A stretch of 64,000 nt of DNA from Prevotella melaninogenica. GTDB lineage: Bacteria; Bacteroidota; Bacteroidia; Bacteroidales; Bacteroidaceae. The DNA lies in the NCBI RefSeq assembly GCF_018127925.1, contig NZ_CP072348.1, forward strand, positions 627,501 through 691,500, in the 5' to 3' direction. Positions 47,285-55,311 of the stretch are shown here, in pieces. Each line of letters starts with the position of its first letter. Position 1 is the first letter of the stretch. The position numbers and the translations under genes were made by a program. The notes under the pieces are model-generated. The model had not been told where the DNA came from. It saw nothing but the letters and a program-made list of their open reading frames with translations, and did not search any database.

Positions 47285-48139
47285 TTACTTATTATTAAAC
47301 TCTCTCAGGCGAATACGTGTCAAAACCTGCTTTGTATTATAAGTAAAATCACTTGCAAGCATCCAACTGTAATAGCCAGGATCTTTACGCAGAACCTCTG
47401 CAACATCCCAACCTTTATATTTACCAAAGTTGAATACTTCATGACGACGTGGCTTTCCTGTAGCATCCAACAACTGGTTACCATCCTTATCAGTCATGTC
47501 ACACCATACTATACGACCAGCAAAATCTACAAAGTCATTCATACGAGAGAACTCTGCAAGTTCATCTATGTCGTTATTCAATACACGATCCGCTTCTTCC
47601 TGATTGCCGGGAGCATACATATCAAGTTCACCCTGCAGCACACGCCATGTAGCTTCAGTATCCTGATCCGCCTTATGTGCTTCAAAGTCGTCCTCCATCT
47701 TCCTACCACAGTAGAACTTATAGGCAGCGGCAAGATTGCGGCGCTCCATCTTATGATAGATATTCTGTGCATCAATCAGACGGCACTTTGAGAAATCAAA
47801 GTCAACACCTGCACGCAGAAACTCCTCTGCCAACATTGGCACATCAAAACGATTAGAATTATATCCAGCAAAGTCACAACCAGCAAACTTATCTGATAAC
47901 TCCTTAGCCTTCTGTTTGAAGGTTGGCGCATCAGCCACATCAGCATCAGAAATACCCGTCAATAGCGTGACCTCTGCAGGTATTGGCTTCTCAGGATTGA
48001 TAAATATATTTTCTCTTTCTTCCTTTCCATCAGGATGAACCTTGATAAAAGAAATCTGGATAATACGGTCGTTTACAAGGTCAAGCCCTGTCGTTTCCAA
48101 GTCGAAAACTATCAAAGGCTTTGTCAAATTCAGTTTCAT
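47285..48139 (-). CDS. 3'-5' exonuclease (DnaQ/epsilon-like)
   Basis: A 284-residue DEDD nuclease. The start at 48139 fits family members (MKLNLTKPLIVFDLETTGLD). ExoI motif FDLETTG, ExoII in GYNSNRFDVPML, ExoIII region YCGRKMEDDFEAHKADQDTEA (HxxxxD type). A C-terminal extension (EVFNFGKYKGWDVAEVLRKD...) is shared with related Bacteroidota proteins. Adjacent to dnaN, which suggests proofreading or repair together with the clamp. Confidence 0.88.
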   Translation of the reverse strand: MKLNLTKPLIVFDLETTGLDLVNDRIIQISFIKVHPDGKEERENIFINPEKPIPAEVTLLTGISDADVADAPTFKQKAKELSDKFAGCDFAGYNSNRFDVPMLAEEFLRAGVDFDFSKCRLIDAQNIYHKMERRNLAAAYKFYCGRKMEDDFEAHKADQDTEATWRVLQGELDMYAPGNQEEADRVLNNDIDELAEFSRMNDFVDFAGRIVWCDMTDKDGNQLLDATGKPRRHEVFNFGKYKGWDVAEVLRKDPGYYSWMLASDFTYNTKQVLTRIRLREFNNK

Positions 48140-48234
48140 ACGTCTGTGTATAATCCTATATATAATCATAAAGGAGAATGGCTATATAGAAGATACACAG
48201 CCATCCTCCCGATAAAATCTATCTCACTTGTTTC

Positions 48235-49359
48235 TTAATCGTTCAACAGCATCGGCATAATCAGCATGAGAATATCCTCATTCTCAGGCTGACTTCCTGG
48301 TACGATTACACCAGCACGTGATGGATCAGCCAACTGAATGACAACATCATCACTCTCAAGGTTATTCAATATGTCAAGCATGCTTGAGCCTTTGAAACCA
48401 ATGCTCATAGGATTGCCACCATACTCACAGGTAACACTCTCCTTAGCACTTGTTGCAAAATCAATATCTTCAGCATTCAACTCTAACAAACCTGCTGATA
48501 CATGGAAACGAATCAACTGTGAAGAGTCACTTGCAAAAGGTAACACACGACGCAAAGCACCAATCAATGACTTACGATCAATCGTAACTTGATTAGGATT
48601 ATCCTGTGGGATTACACTGTTATAATTAGGATATTTACCTTCAATCAAACGACATGCGAGGTTGCCTTCTGCAAAAGAAATCTCTGCAGAACGCTCATCG
48701 AAACGAATGATCACATCGCCACCATCCTTTGAAAGAACATTCTTCAACAATGAAGCTGGCTTCTTAGGAAGAACAAATGATGCTGGAGAATCACTCTTAA
48801 TAGAGAAAATCTTATTTCTTACAAGCTTATGACCATCACTGGCAACTACTGCCAAACCATCTTCCTTCAAATCGAAGTAAACACCATTCATCACTGGGCG
48901 AAGCTCATCCTGTGCTGTTGCAAAGAGTGAACGTGTCAGACTATCTGATAACTTCTCAGCTTGAAGCGTAATTGTTGTAGCATTATCTGATACAGACTGC
49001 GCCTTTGGATACTCATCTGCACCAAGAATTGGGAAGTTATAAGAACCATTCTGATAGGTAACATAAATCTTCATTTCATCCAAATTAACATCCAATGTCA
49101 ATGGCTGCTCTGGGAGTTCTTTCACAGCATCAAGAATCGTATGATTGTTCACTGCAAAATTGCCCTCGCCTTCACAACTCTCAAGATTCAATGTTCCGCG
49201 CATGACATTCTCACTATCTGAAGCAGTAATAGTAAGCTGACCATCACGAACTTCAAACAAGAAGCAATCCAAGATAGGAAGAGAATTCTTACTATTAATT
49301 ACTCGAGAGAGAGTCAACAACCGGCTGCTCAATGCAGTGCTTGAAAGGTTAAATCTCAT
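48235..49359 (-). CDS. dnaN: DNA polymerase III beta subunit (sliding clamp)
   Basis: A 374-residue clamp protein with three repeated domains. It begins MRFNLSSTALSSRLLTLSRV and carries NSLPILDCFLFEV, DGHKLVRN and the C-terminal clamp tail (GSQPENEDILMLIMPMLLND). Tethers polymerases to DNA as a dimeric ring. First gene of the minus-strand cluster, with a clear promoter upstream. Confidence 0.96.
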   Translation of the reverse strand: MRFNLSSTALSSRLLTLSRVINSKNSLPILDCFLFEVRDGQLTITASDSENVMRGTLNLESCEGEGNFAVNNHTILDAVKELPEQPLTLDVNLDEMKIYVTYQNGSYNFPILGADEYPKAQSVSDNATTITLQAEKLSDSLTRSLFATAQDELRPVMNGVYFDLKEDGLAVVASDGHKLVRNKIFSIKSDSPASFVLPKKPASLLKNVLSKDGGDVIIRFDERSAEISFAEGNLACRLIEGKYPNYNSVIPQDNPNQVTIDRKSLIGALRRVLPFASDSSQLIRFHVSAGLLELNAEDIDFATSAKESVTCEYGGNPMSIGFKGSSMLDILNNLESDDVVIQLADPSRAGVIVPGSQPENEDILMLIMPMLLND

Positions 49360-49448
49360 TAGTATCTATTTTAGTTAATATTCTGTTACACTTATTAGAT
49401 ATCCAGACGGCTGAAACGTGTTCACTACCATCTTTCAACTTCATCGTA

Positions 49449-49480
49449 CAAAAATACAAAAAAGGGACGTGAAAAACAAA
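49449..49480 (-). promoter_or_regulatory. dnaN cluster promoter
   Basis: On the minus strand: TTTG (49477-49480), 20-bp spacer, TATTTTTG (49449-49456). About 90 bp upstream of dnaN, divergent from the DUF3127 gene. Confidence 0.7.
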
Positions 49481-49570
49481 AATTAAGTATAAAAGTTTCG
49501 CTTTTTAGAACTATTTTAGTAATTTCGCAAACAGAATAAAGTATTAAAACAACCAAAACAAGTAAGATAA

Positions 49571-49972
49571 ATGGATTTACAAGGAAAAGTAATTGCTGTT
49601 CTTCCTGCACGTGAGGGAACTTCAGCTCGAGGACCATGGAAGTCACAAGAGTATGTGATTGAGACGCACGACCAGTATCCAAAGAAGATGGTTTTCAATG
49701 TCTTTGGTGCTGATAGAATTGAGCAGTTCGCTATCAAGGCTGGTGAAGAGCTCAACGTAAGTTTTGACATTGATGCACACGAGTACAACGGCCGTTGGTT
49801 TAATAATATTCGTGCATGGAACGTTCAGCGTGTAGACGCTACAGCTGCTATGGCTGGTGCGCCTGTTGCTGCAGCACCTGTCACTCCACAGCCAGCTCCT
49901 GCTGCGCCACAGGCTACCCCATTCCCTCCTGCACAACCTGAGGAGAATTCTACAGATGACTTACCATTCTAA
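49571..49972 (+). CDS. DUF3127 family protein (OB-fold-like)
   Basis: A 133-residue protein. Residues 1-90 match DUF3127 (GKVIAVLPAREGTSARGPWK, then WNVQRVDA), an OB-fold-like domain; the rest is a P/A/Q-rich tail ending in acidic residues and the dipeptide PF (EENSTDDLPF). That tail mimics the DDIPF-type tip of single-stranded DNA-binding protein, so an SSB-like role is plausible but unproven. Single gene with its own terminator. Confidence 0.8.
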   Translation: MDLQGKVIAVLPAREGTSARGPWKSQEYVIETHDQYPKKMVFNVFGADRIEQFAIKAGEELNVSFDIDAHEYNGRWFNNIRAWNVQRVDATAAMAGAPVAAAPVTPQPAPAAPQATPFPPAQPEENSTDDLPF

Positions 49973-50000
49973 TAGAATTACACTATTTTCCGATATAGAT

Positions 50001-50038
50001 AAAGACAGACTCTATGATTTTGTAGAGTCTGTCTTTTT
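50001..50038 (+). terminator. Intrinsic terminator after the DUF3127 gene
   Basis: A 14-bp perfect stem AAAGACAGACTCTA (50001-50014) with TAGAGTCTGTCTTT (50023-50036), then T-rich. Confidence 0.9.
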
Positions 50039-50042
50039 GAAT

Positions 50043-50118
50043 AAACCCAATCAGTCATGATAGGTTAACGTATTTTGTTTATTATCGAGCTGATTGTCTG
50101 TCTTTACAACGTAGGTGT
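50043..50118 (+). repeat. Degenerate left arm of the foldback element
   Basis: AAACCCAATCAGTCAT, then TATTTTGTTTATTATCGAGC, TGATTGTCTGTCTTTACAAC and GTAGGTGT follow the order of the complete element at 32545 with many changes. Truncated after about 75 bp. Confidence 0.6.
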
Positions 50119-50543
50119 CTTCTTTGTAAACATAAAACCACAACTACATTTTAAGAGAGGACTGTTTGCCTTCAAAAAGGTGCTTAGTTAGCTTGCAAAA
50201 AATGCCCTTTTGAACGCTTATTAACGCCCTTTTAGACACCAATAAAGCATCTTTTACGAAACCGCCTTTATAATCCTATGATAGTCTGATAGTTATCATA
50301 CTGATAAATGATAAGATTATATTTACTTTTTTTGATGCTTATAAGACTATACTTAGGGAATTTCAGTTAATTCCCTCTTAGAGCTCTCCAAGGCAGCCAA
50401 AAACTGCATTCTTTTCCTTGGAGAAGGTCCCAGAAAAAGAATATGCTGTGTTATTTGTTCAAAAATCTCAAATAATGAGTCATATGAGCACACCTGCCCT
50501 TTCCATACTATCTATGGACTTGTAAAATTATCCTTAAGTTTTA
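50119..50543. other. Non-coding stretch before the IS5/IS1182-type transposase
   Basis: No gene. Two hairpins occur: AGGGAATT/AATTCCCT near 50355-50378 and CTCCAAGG (50386-50393) / CCTTGGAG (50416-50423). One of them may mark the left end of the insertion sequence, but I could not match inverted repeats. Confidence 0.4.
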
Positions 50544-51911
50544 TTAGGCAGCCTTCTTCACCCTCCGAGCCATCTCCCTTGCGGCAAGAATGGCAGCATT
50601 TGCTGTATGGATTCCGAAGAAGAGTAGTAGCCTCTCGCTAAACATATTGCGTGCCTTGATGCGTCCAAGGCTATAGTGTTGCTTTTGATTTCCAAAGCTA
50701 CCCTCCATTACCGTAGCTCTGAGGTTTCCAATAATCTTTCTCGCTGTCTTGAGACATTCAGCTTCTTCTTTGGGTCTTGGACCTTTTCTAGTGAAACAGG
50801 TCGTTATGCCTTTTTCTGTACACATAGTGCGGTTGGCATTGTTGGCGTATATGGAATCGGCACCGACACGCTTGACTTTGATTCCCGTCAAAGATTCTTG
50901 ATATTCTATACATTGCTTAAGACGGATACCCTCGTTGAATGCCTCAAAGCTGTGGTGCTCTATGAATGATATGCCGTCTATCTGTATGTTGTTGACCTTT
51001 GCCCCAAACTCTACACGCTTGTTTTCCTTGCCTCTGACAATAGGACGGAGGTAGGGGCGGTCGATGCTGACGATACGGTGCTTGACTTCCTTGCCGGAGA
51101 ATAGTTCTGACTGTTGGAGGCATACCTCACGCACAGCGGACAGCCGCTTTTCTTGTTCTGCCGACAGACAGATGCAAGGACTGTACTGTTTACGCAGACG
51201 ATTCCATTGGGACAGGAGTTTGGACAGGAGCCTCAGGAGTCTTCTCCTGAGCTTGCGCGTGGACGAGGCTGTGTGCTTGCGCTGCTTAGCGTATGCAAGC
51301 CTGGCCTTGTCAATATTATTATACTTGCTTCTCGGAATACGCTCTGAGAGGTGTTTACACTCGGAGACCAGCAGAGTGTGAAGCCAATAACAACACTCCC
51401 AGAGCAGCTTGATATCCGTAGGAAAACGCAGGTAGCTCTCGTAACAGGTTGCATCCGTCAAGCACAGGTCTTTGTCTTTAAGGTTGTCTTTCCATTTGGC
51501 ATACAATATGCCCTGAAAGCTGTCTATGTCAAGAAACTGACCAAGACGATTGCGTATGGCACTTACAATCTTTCCATCCTTGATGGGACAGGAGGGGTCT
51601 ATCAGAACACCACAGAACATCTGCATGTGGATGCTTCCGTTAAGCATTTCTATCAGACCATCGTCAGACAGACCTGTGTATGACTTAAGGAACATTAGGG
51701 CTATTTCTCCTTCACCCGAGAAAAGAGGCTTTTTGCCTCGCTTGCTCTTATGGCTAAGGTTCGTATACTCTGCTGCCAACTCCTTTAGTGGGAGCTGGGA
51801 ATGAATGCGTCCAAGTTCGCTTTGTGCAAAGCTTTCACGATAGCTCTGTAAAAAATCGAACTCTGTAAAGGGCAAAGTTGGTGTTATATCAGAAATTTTT
51901 TGTATCTTCAC
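50544..51911 (-). CDS. IS5/IS1182-type DDE transposase
   Basis: A 455-residue transposase. N-terminal DUF772-type region (KSKRGKKPLFSGEGEIALMF, LSDDGLIEMLNGSIHMQMFC), catalytic DLCLTDATCYES (Asp), a basic helical middle, then VKRVGADSIYANNANR (second Asp) and AECLKTARKIIGNLRATVMEGSFGNQK region (Glu), with C-terminal IHTANAAILAAREMARR. Frame intact. Terminal repeats were not found, so element borders are unknown. A strong hairpin lies just upstream of the ATG. Confidence 0.85.
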   Translation of the reverse strand: MKIQKISDITPTLPFTEFDFLQSYRESFAQSELGRIHSQLPLKELAAEYTNLSHKSKRGKKPLFSGEGEIALMFLKSYTGLSDDGLIEMLNGSIHMQMFCGVLIDPSCPIKDGKIVSAIRNRLGQFLDIDSFQGILYAKWKDNLKDKDLCLTDATCYESYLRFPTDIKLLWECCYWLHTLLVSECKHLSERIPRSKYNNIDKARLAYAKQRKHTASSTRKLRRRLLRLLSKLLSQWNRLRKQYSPCICLSAEQEKRLSAVREVCLQQSELFSGKEVKHRIVSIDRPYLRPIVRGKENKRVEFGAKVNNIQIDGISFIEHHSFEAFNEGIRLKQCIEYQESLTGIKVKRVGADSIYANNANRTMCTEKGITTCFTRKGPRPKEEAECLKTARKIIGNLRATVMEGSFGNQKQHYSLGRIKARNMFSERLLLFFGIHTANAAILAAREMARRVKKAA

Positions 51912-51931
51912 GACGATTTATTTTAAGTTTT

Positions 51932-51965
51932 CCCCCGATTCTGCCCGTGATGGGTCGTTCGGGGG
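51932..51965. promoter_or_regulatory. Hairpin upstream of the transposase start
   Basis: CCCCCGA (51932-51938) pairs with TCGGGGG (51959-51965) with an inner CCC/GGG pairing. It sits 20 bp before the transposase ATG and could block read-through translation of the transposase. Confidence 0.5.
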
Positions 51966-52093
51966 ATTTTATGTAAAGGTACAAATAATATATTATGCTG
52001 ACAAACAATTAGTTAGAAAAATTCTGAATATCCCTAATTATGTAAACATTTTTGCGAGCAATTGATAACCTTTTGCAGGCTAATTTATACTCA

Positions 52094-52150
52094 GCACCAT
52101 GGGTGCTTACCATCAGCACAACACGTGCTGAGCATTAGCACAATATGTGC
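52094..52150. repeat. Palindrome array D, 22-bp period
   Basis: Units start at 52094, 52116 and 52138, exactly 22 bp apart. Cores GCACCATGGGTGC, GCACAACACGTGC, GCACAATATGTGC; spacers ttaccatca and tgagcatta. Confidence 0.88.
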
Positions 52151-52279
52151 TAAATAGTGATACATCAAGAAAAGAAGAGAGAAAAAGGGCATTATAATCA
52201 TCGTATAATAAGAGATTAATGACCAACTGAAATAAAAAGCGGTATTATATCTCACCCCATTAAAACCTATAATCAGCAA
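52151..52279. other. Non-coding stretch between array D and the nuo terminator
   Basis: AT-rich; no gene or motif seen. Confidence 0.4.
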
Positions 52280-52320
52280 AAATCGCCCAAGGATTTATTG
52301 AAACCCTTGGGCGATTTATA
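52277..52320 (-). terminator. nuo operon terminator
   Basis: A 13-bp perfect stem AAATCGCCCAAGG (52280-52292) with CCTTGGGCGATTT (52305-52317), followed by TTTTTGC on the minus strand. Confidence 0.88.
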
Positions 52321-52346
52321 TATTTATTTAATAAGTATGTAGCCTA

Positions 52347-53783
52347 TTAAACTGCTGCTGCAATCCACTCATATACAAAGCTGCAAACACCGAAGAGGAG
52401 GATACCTGCCATGCAGATAGCCAAAGCAAACTTAGTGTTACAGTCACTCTTGAAGGTTGGCAATGGATTGTCTGTGCGAACAATATACATAGCCTTTACA
52501 ATCTTAAGATAGTAGTAGAGTGAGATAACAGTGTTGAGTAATGCGATGAATACAACTCCGTAAGCCCATGCTCCCATTGTGGTGTTGATGTCAGCACCAT
52601 TAACGCCTGACATGAAGATGAAGAACTTTGAGAACATACCTGCAAACGGAGGAATACCACCGAGTGAGAACATTGCTAAGGTCATCAGGAAGCTCAGACG
52701 TGGGTTGGTCTGATAGAAACCGTTGTAATCATCAATATTCGTCTTACCACCATTATTCTGTTCTACAACAGAGATAATAGTGAAGACTGCCATGTTAGCA
52801 ACAACATAAATCAAAACGTAGTAACTAAGTGCAGCAACTGAATCTGCCCAATTATTACCAATAGCTGCCAACATAATATAACCTGCCTGAGAGATTGAAC
52901 TGAAAGCCATGAAACGCTTCAACTCATTCTGACGTACAGCAAAGAGGTTGGCAATAGTAATTGAAAGAACAACTATAATCATCAGCAATACGTGCCAGTA
53001 TTCCATCATGTCACCGAAGACATGGAAGAGAATGCTCAACAATGTGAAGGCTGCAGCACCCTTTGAGATTACGCTTAAATAACCAGTAACAGTTGTTGGT
53101 GCACCTTGATAGGTATCAGCTGTCCAAAAGTGGAATGGAACAAGAGAAATCTTGAAGCCAAGACCACTGAAGAAGAACACAAGACCCATGATTACCAATG
53201 GGGTTGCCTGCATCTTTGTAGCGATATCAGCGAAGTAAAGAGTACCAAACTGACCATAGAGGAAGCTGATACCATAGAGCATTACACCGCTTGAGAAGGT
53301 TGCTGTCAATATGAACTTAGCTGCACCTTCTGCAGAGTTCTTACGATACATATCGAAGGCAACAGTACATGCCAAAGGTACAGATGCCATTTCAAGACCG
53401 AGGAAGAACATCAGGAAGTTGCCTGAGCTCATCATGGTAAACATACCGAGCAATGTTGAAACGATAAGCATATAGAACTCTGCTTCTTTACCGCTCTTTG
53501 CAGCCCAAACACGGCTCTGAACGACAACAATAAAGATACCCATAGAGAGGATAGCCTTCATCACATCAACAGCAGGTGTTGTTTCATACATACCACCGAA
53601 CAGACTCTGTGTGCCCATAGGATAAAGACACACGAAGGTGTTCAAAAGCAAGAGTACAGAAGCCAGCGGATTGAACCACTTGCGTTCTTCAGTCTTTGCC
53701 GTTGCAAAGTCAGCAACGAACAAAACAATCAGGATAGCAATGAGACTTGCCTCCGGAATCATCTTAAAGAAATCACTATACAT
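52347..53783 (-). CDS. nuoN: NADH-quinone oxidoreductase subunit N
   Basis: A 478-residue antiporter-like membrane subunit with about 14 helices. Conserved PLACTVAFDMYRKNS, VPFHFWTADTYQGAPTTVTG and LKRFMAFSSISQAGY segments carry the proton-channel lysines and glutamate. Last gene of the operon; 12 bp after nuoM and followed by the terminator. Confidence 0.94.
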   Translation of the reverse strand: MYSDFFKMIPEASLIAILIVLFVADFATAKTEERKWFNPLASVLLLLNTFVCLYPMGTQSLFGGMYETTPAVDVMKAILSMGIFIVVVQSRVWAAKSGKEAEFYMLIVSTLLGMFTMMSSGNFLMFFLGLEMASVPLACTVAFDMYRKNSAEGAAKFILTATFSSGVMLYGISFLYGQFGTLYFADIATKMQATPLVIMGLVFFFSGLGFKISLVPFHFWTADTYQGAPTTVTGYLSVISKGAAAFTLLSILFHVFGDMMEYWHVLLMIIVVLSITIANLFAVRQNELKRFMAFSSISQAGYIMLAAIGNNWADSVAALSYYVLIYVVANMAVFTIISVVEQNNGGKTNIDDYNGFYQTNPRLSFLMTLAMFSLGGIPPFAGMFSKFFIFMSGVNGADINTTMGAWAYGVVFIALLNTVISLYYYLKIVKAMYIVRTDNPLPTFKSDCNTKFALAICMAGILLFGVCSFVYEWIAAAV

Positions 53784-53795
53784 TTCGCCAGTTTA

Positions 53796-55307
53796 TTAAA
53801 GATTACCCAAATTTGGTATATATGTGAAGATGTGATCAAAGATAGGATGAACTGCGTCCATAATCATATTCTCAAAGAAGAGTGGGCAGAGACCTAAACC
53901 TGCAACGCAGAAGATTAGACAGCCGATAGCGAATCGCTCGTCCCATGTAGCATCATGTAACTCATAGAACTTCTTATTTGGAATTTTCTGGAAGAGAATC
54001 TTTCCTACCACACGTAAGATGTAAACAGCAGTGATTACAATTGCTGTACAAGCAATGATTGTTGCTACACGATGGAATGTACCTGCATTCTCAAATGAAC
54101 CTATGAAGATTGTCATCTCAGCAACGAAGCCTGAGAAACCTGGCAAACCAAGGTTAGCAAGACCTGCTACTACATAAGATACAGCCAAGAATGGGATAAC
54201 CTTCATAAGACCACCAAGGTAACGAACATCACGTGTTCCTGCACGGTGATAAATCATACCGATACATGCAAAGAACAAGGCTGTCATCAAACCGTGTGAA
54301 AGCATTTGGAGAATAGCACCTGTGATAGCAGTCTGTGTGGTCATAACCAAAGCAAAGAGTACCATACCACAGTGTGAAACTGAAGAATAAGCATTGATAT
54401 ACTTCAAGTCAGTCTGTACACAAGCTGAAAGTGCACCATATACTACAGAGATTGTTGTCAACACAAGGAATACTGGTGCCCACATCTCCAATGCATCAGG
54501 CATAAGGAACATTGCAATACGCAAACAACCGTAGCCACCAAGTTTCATCAATACACCAGCGTGGAGCATTGATACTGCTGTAGGCGCTGAAGCGTGACCG
54601 TCAGGAGACCATGTGTGGAATGGGAACAAAGCACCGAGTACACCAAAACCAATAAACACCAATGGGAAGAAGATATTCTGAATGTTCTTAGGCATAGCAT
54701 GCATACGTGCTAACTCCATTACATCCATTGTGGTAGCACCACTAAAGTAGTAGATACCAAGGATGCCGAGTACCAAGAGAGCAGAACCACCCATCAACAT
54801 CAAGGTAAGCTTCATTGCTGAATACTCCTTAGGACCAGTACCCCATACACCGATGAGGAGGTACATTGGAATCAGCGCAACCTCATAGAACATGAACATG
54901 GTGAACATATCCGTAGAGATAAAGAAGCCAAATACACCTGAAGACAAGAGTACAAACCAAAGGAAGTATTCTTTCTTCATTGGTTCAAGCTGCCAGCTGG
55001 CAAAAGTACCTGTGAAAACAATGATTGCAGAAAGCAAAATCATTACAACAGAGATACCATCTACACCTACCGAGAAGGCAATATTTAGAGGCTTGAACCA
55101 CATTACGGAGTTTGTCAACAGCATCGCATCATGATTACCTGCGTTGCGCTGCTGAACGAAATAAACAGTCAGCCAAATTGCACCTATCAAAAGTGCCGTA
55201 GAGCCGGCTACCATCACACCGCGTACCTGATTATCATTCTTCGCTACCCAAAGAGCGAAAAGCATCAGGACGGGGATAATTACAAATACAGTTAATATCC
55301 AACTCAT
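53796..55307 (-). CDS. nuoM: NADH-quinone oxidoreductase subunit M
   Basis: A 503-residue antiporter-like proton-pumping subunit. FMFYEVALIPMYLLIGVWG carries the conserved Glu, and FPFHTWSPDGHASAPTAVSM, LKYINAYSSVSHCGMV and GLPGFSGFVAEM are family motifs. Length matches E. coli NuoM (509). 4-bp gap to nuoL. Confidence 0.95.
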   Translation of the reverse strand: MSWILTVFVIIPVLMLFALWVAKNDNQVRGVMVAGSTALLIGAIWLTVYFVQQRNAGNHDAMLLTNSVMWFKPLNIAFSVGVDGISVVMILLSAIIVFTGTFASWQLEPMKKEYFLWFVLLSSGVFGFFISTDMFTMFMFYEVALIPMYLLIGVWGTGPKEYSAMKLTLMLMGGSALLVLGILGIYYFSGATTMDVMELARMHAMPKNIQNIFFPLVFIGFGVLGALFPFHTWSPDGHASAPTAVSMLHAGVLMKLGGYGCLRIAMFLMPDALEMWAPVFLVLTTISVVYGALSACVQTDLKYINAYSSVSHCGMVLFALVMTTQTAITGAILQMLSHGLMTALFFACIGMIYHRAGTRDVRYLGGLMKVIPFLAVSYVVAGLANLGLPGFSGFVAEMTIFIGSFENAGTFHRVATIIACTAIVITAVYILRVVGKILFQKIPNKKFYELHDATWDERFAIGCLIFCVAGLGLCPLFFENMIMDAVHPIFDHIFTYIPNLGNL

Positions 55308-55311
55308 TTCT

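Noticed and set aside
46151-47791. Plus-strand frames of 60-220 residues opposite coaBC and the exonuclease
   Set aside because: They are antisense shadows of conserved genes, with unnatural composition.
50355-50423. Left end of the IS5/IS1182-type element
   Set aside because: Hairpins occur here, but no inverted match to the other side of the transposase was found, so borders were not called.
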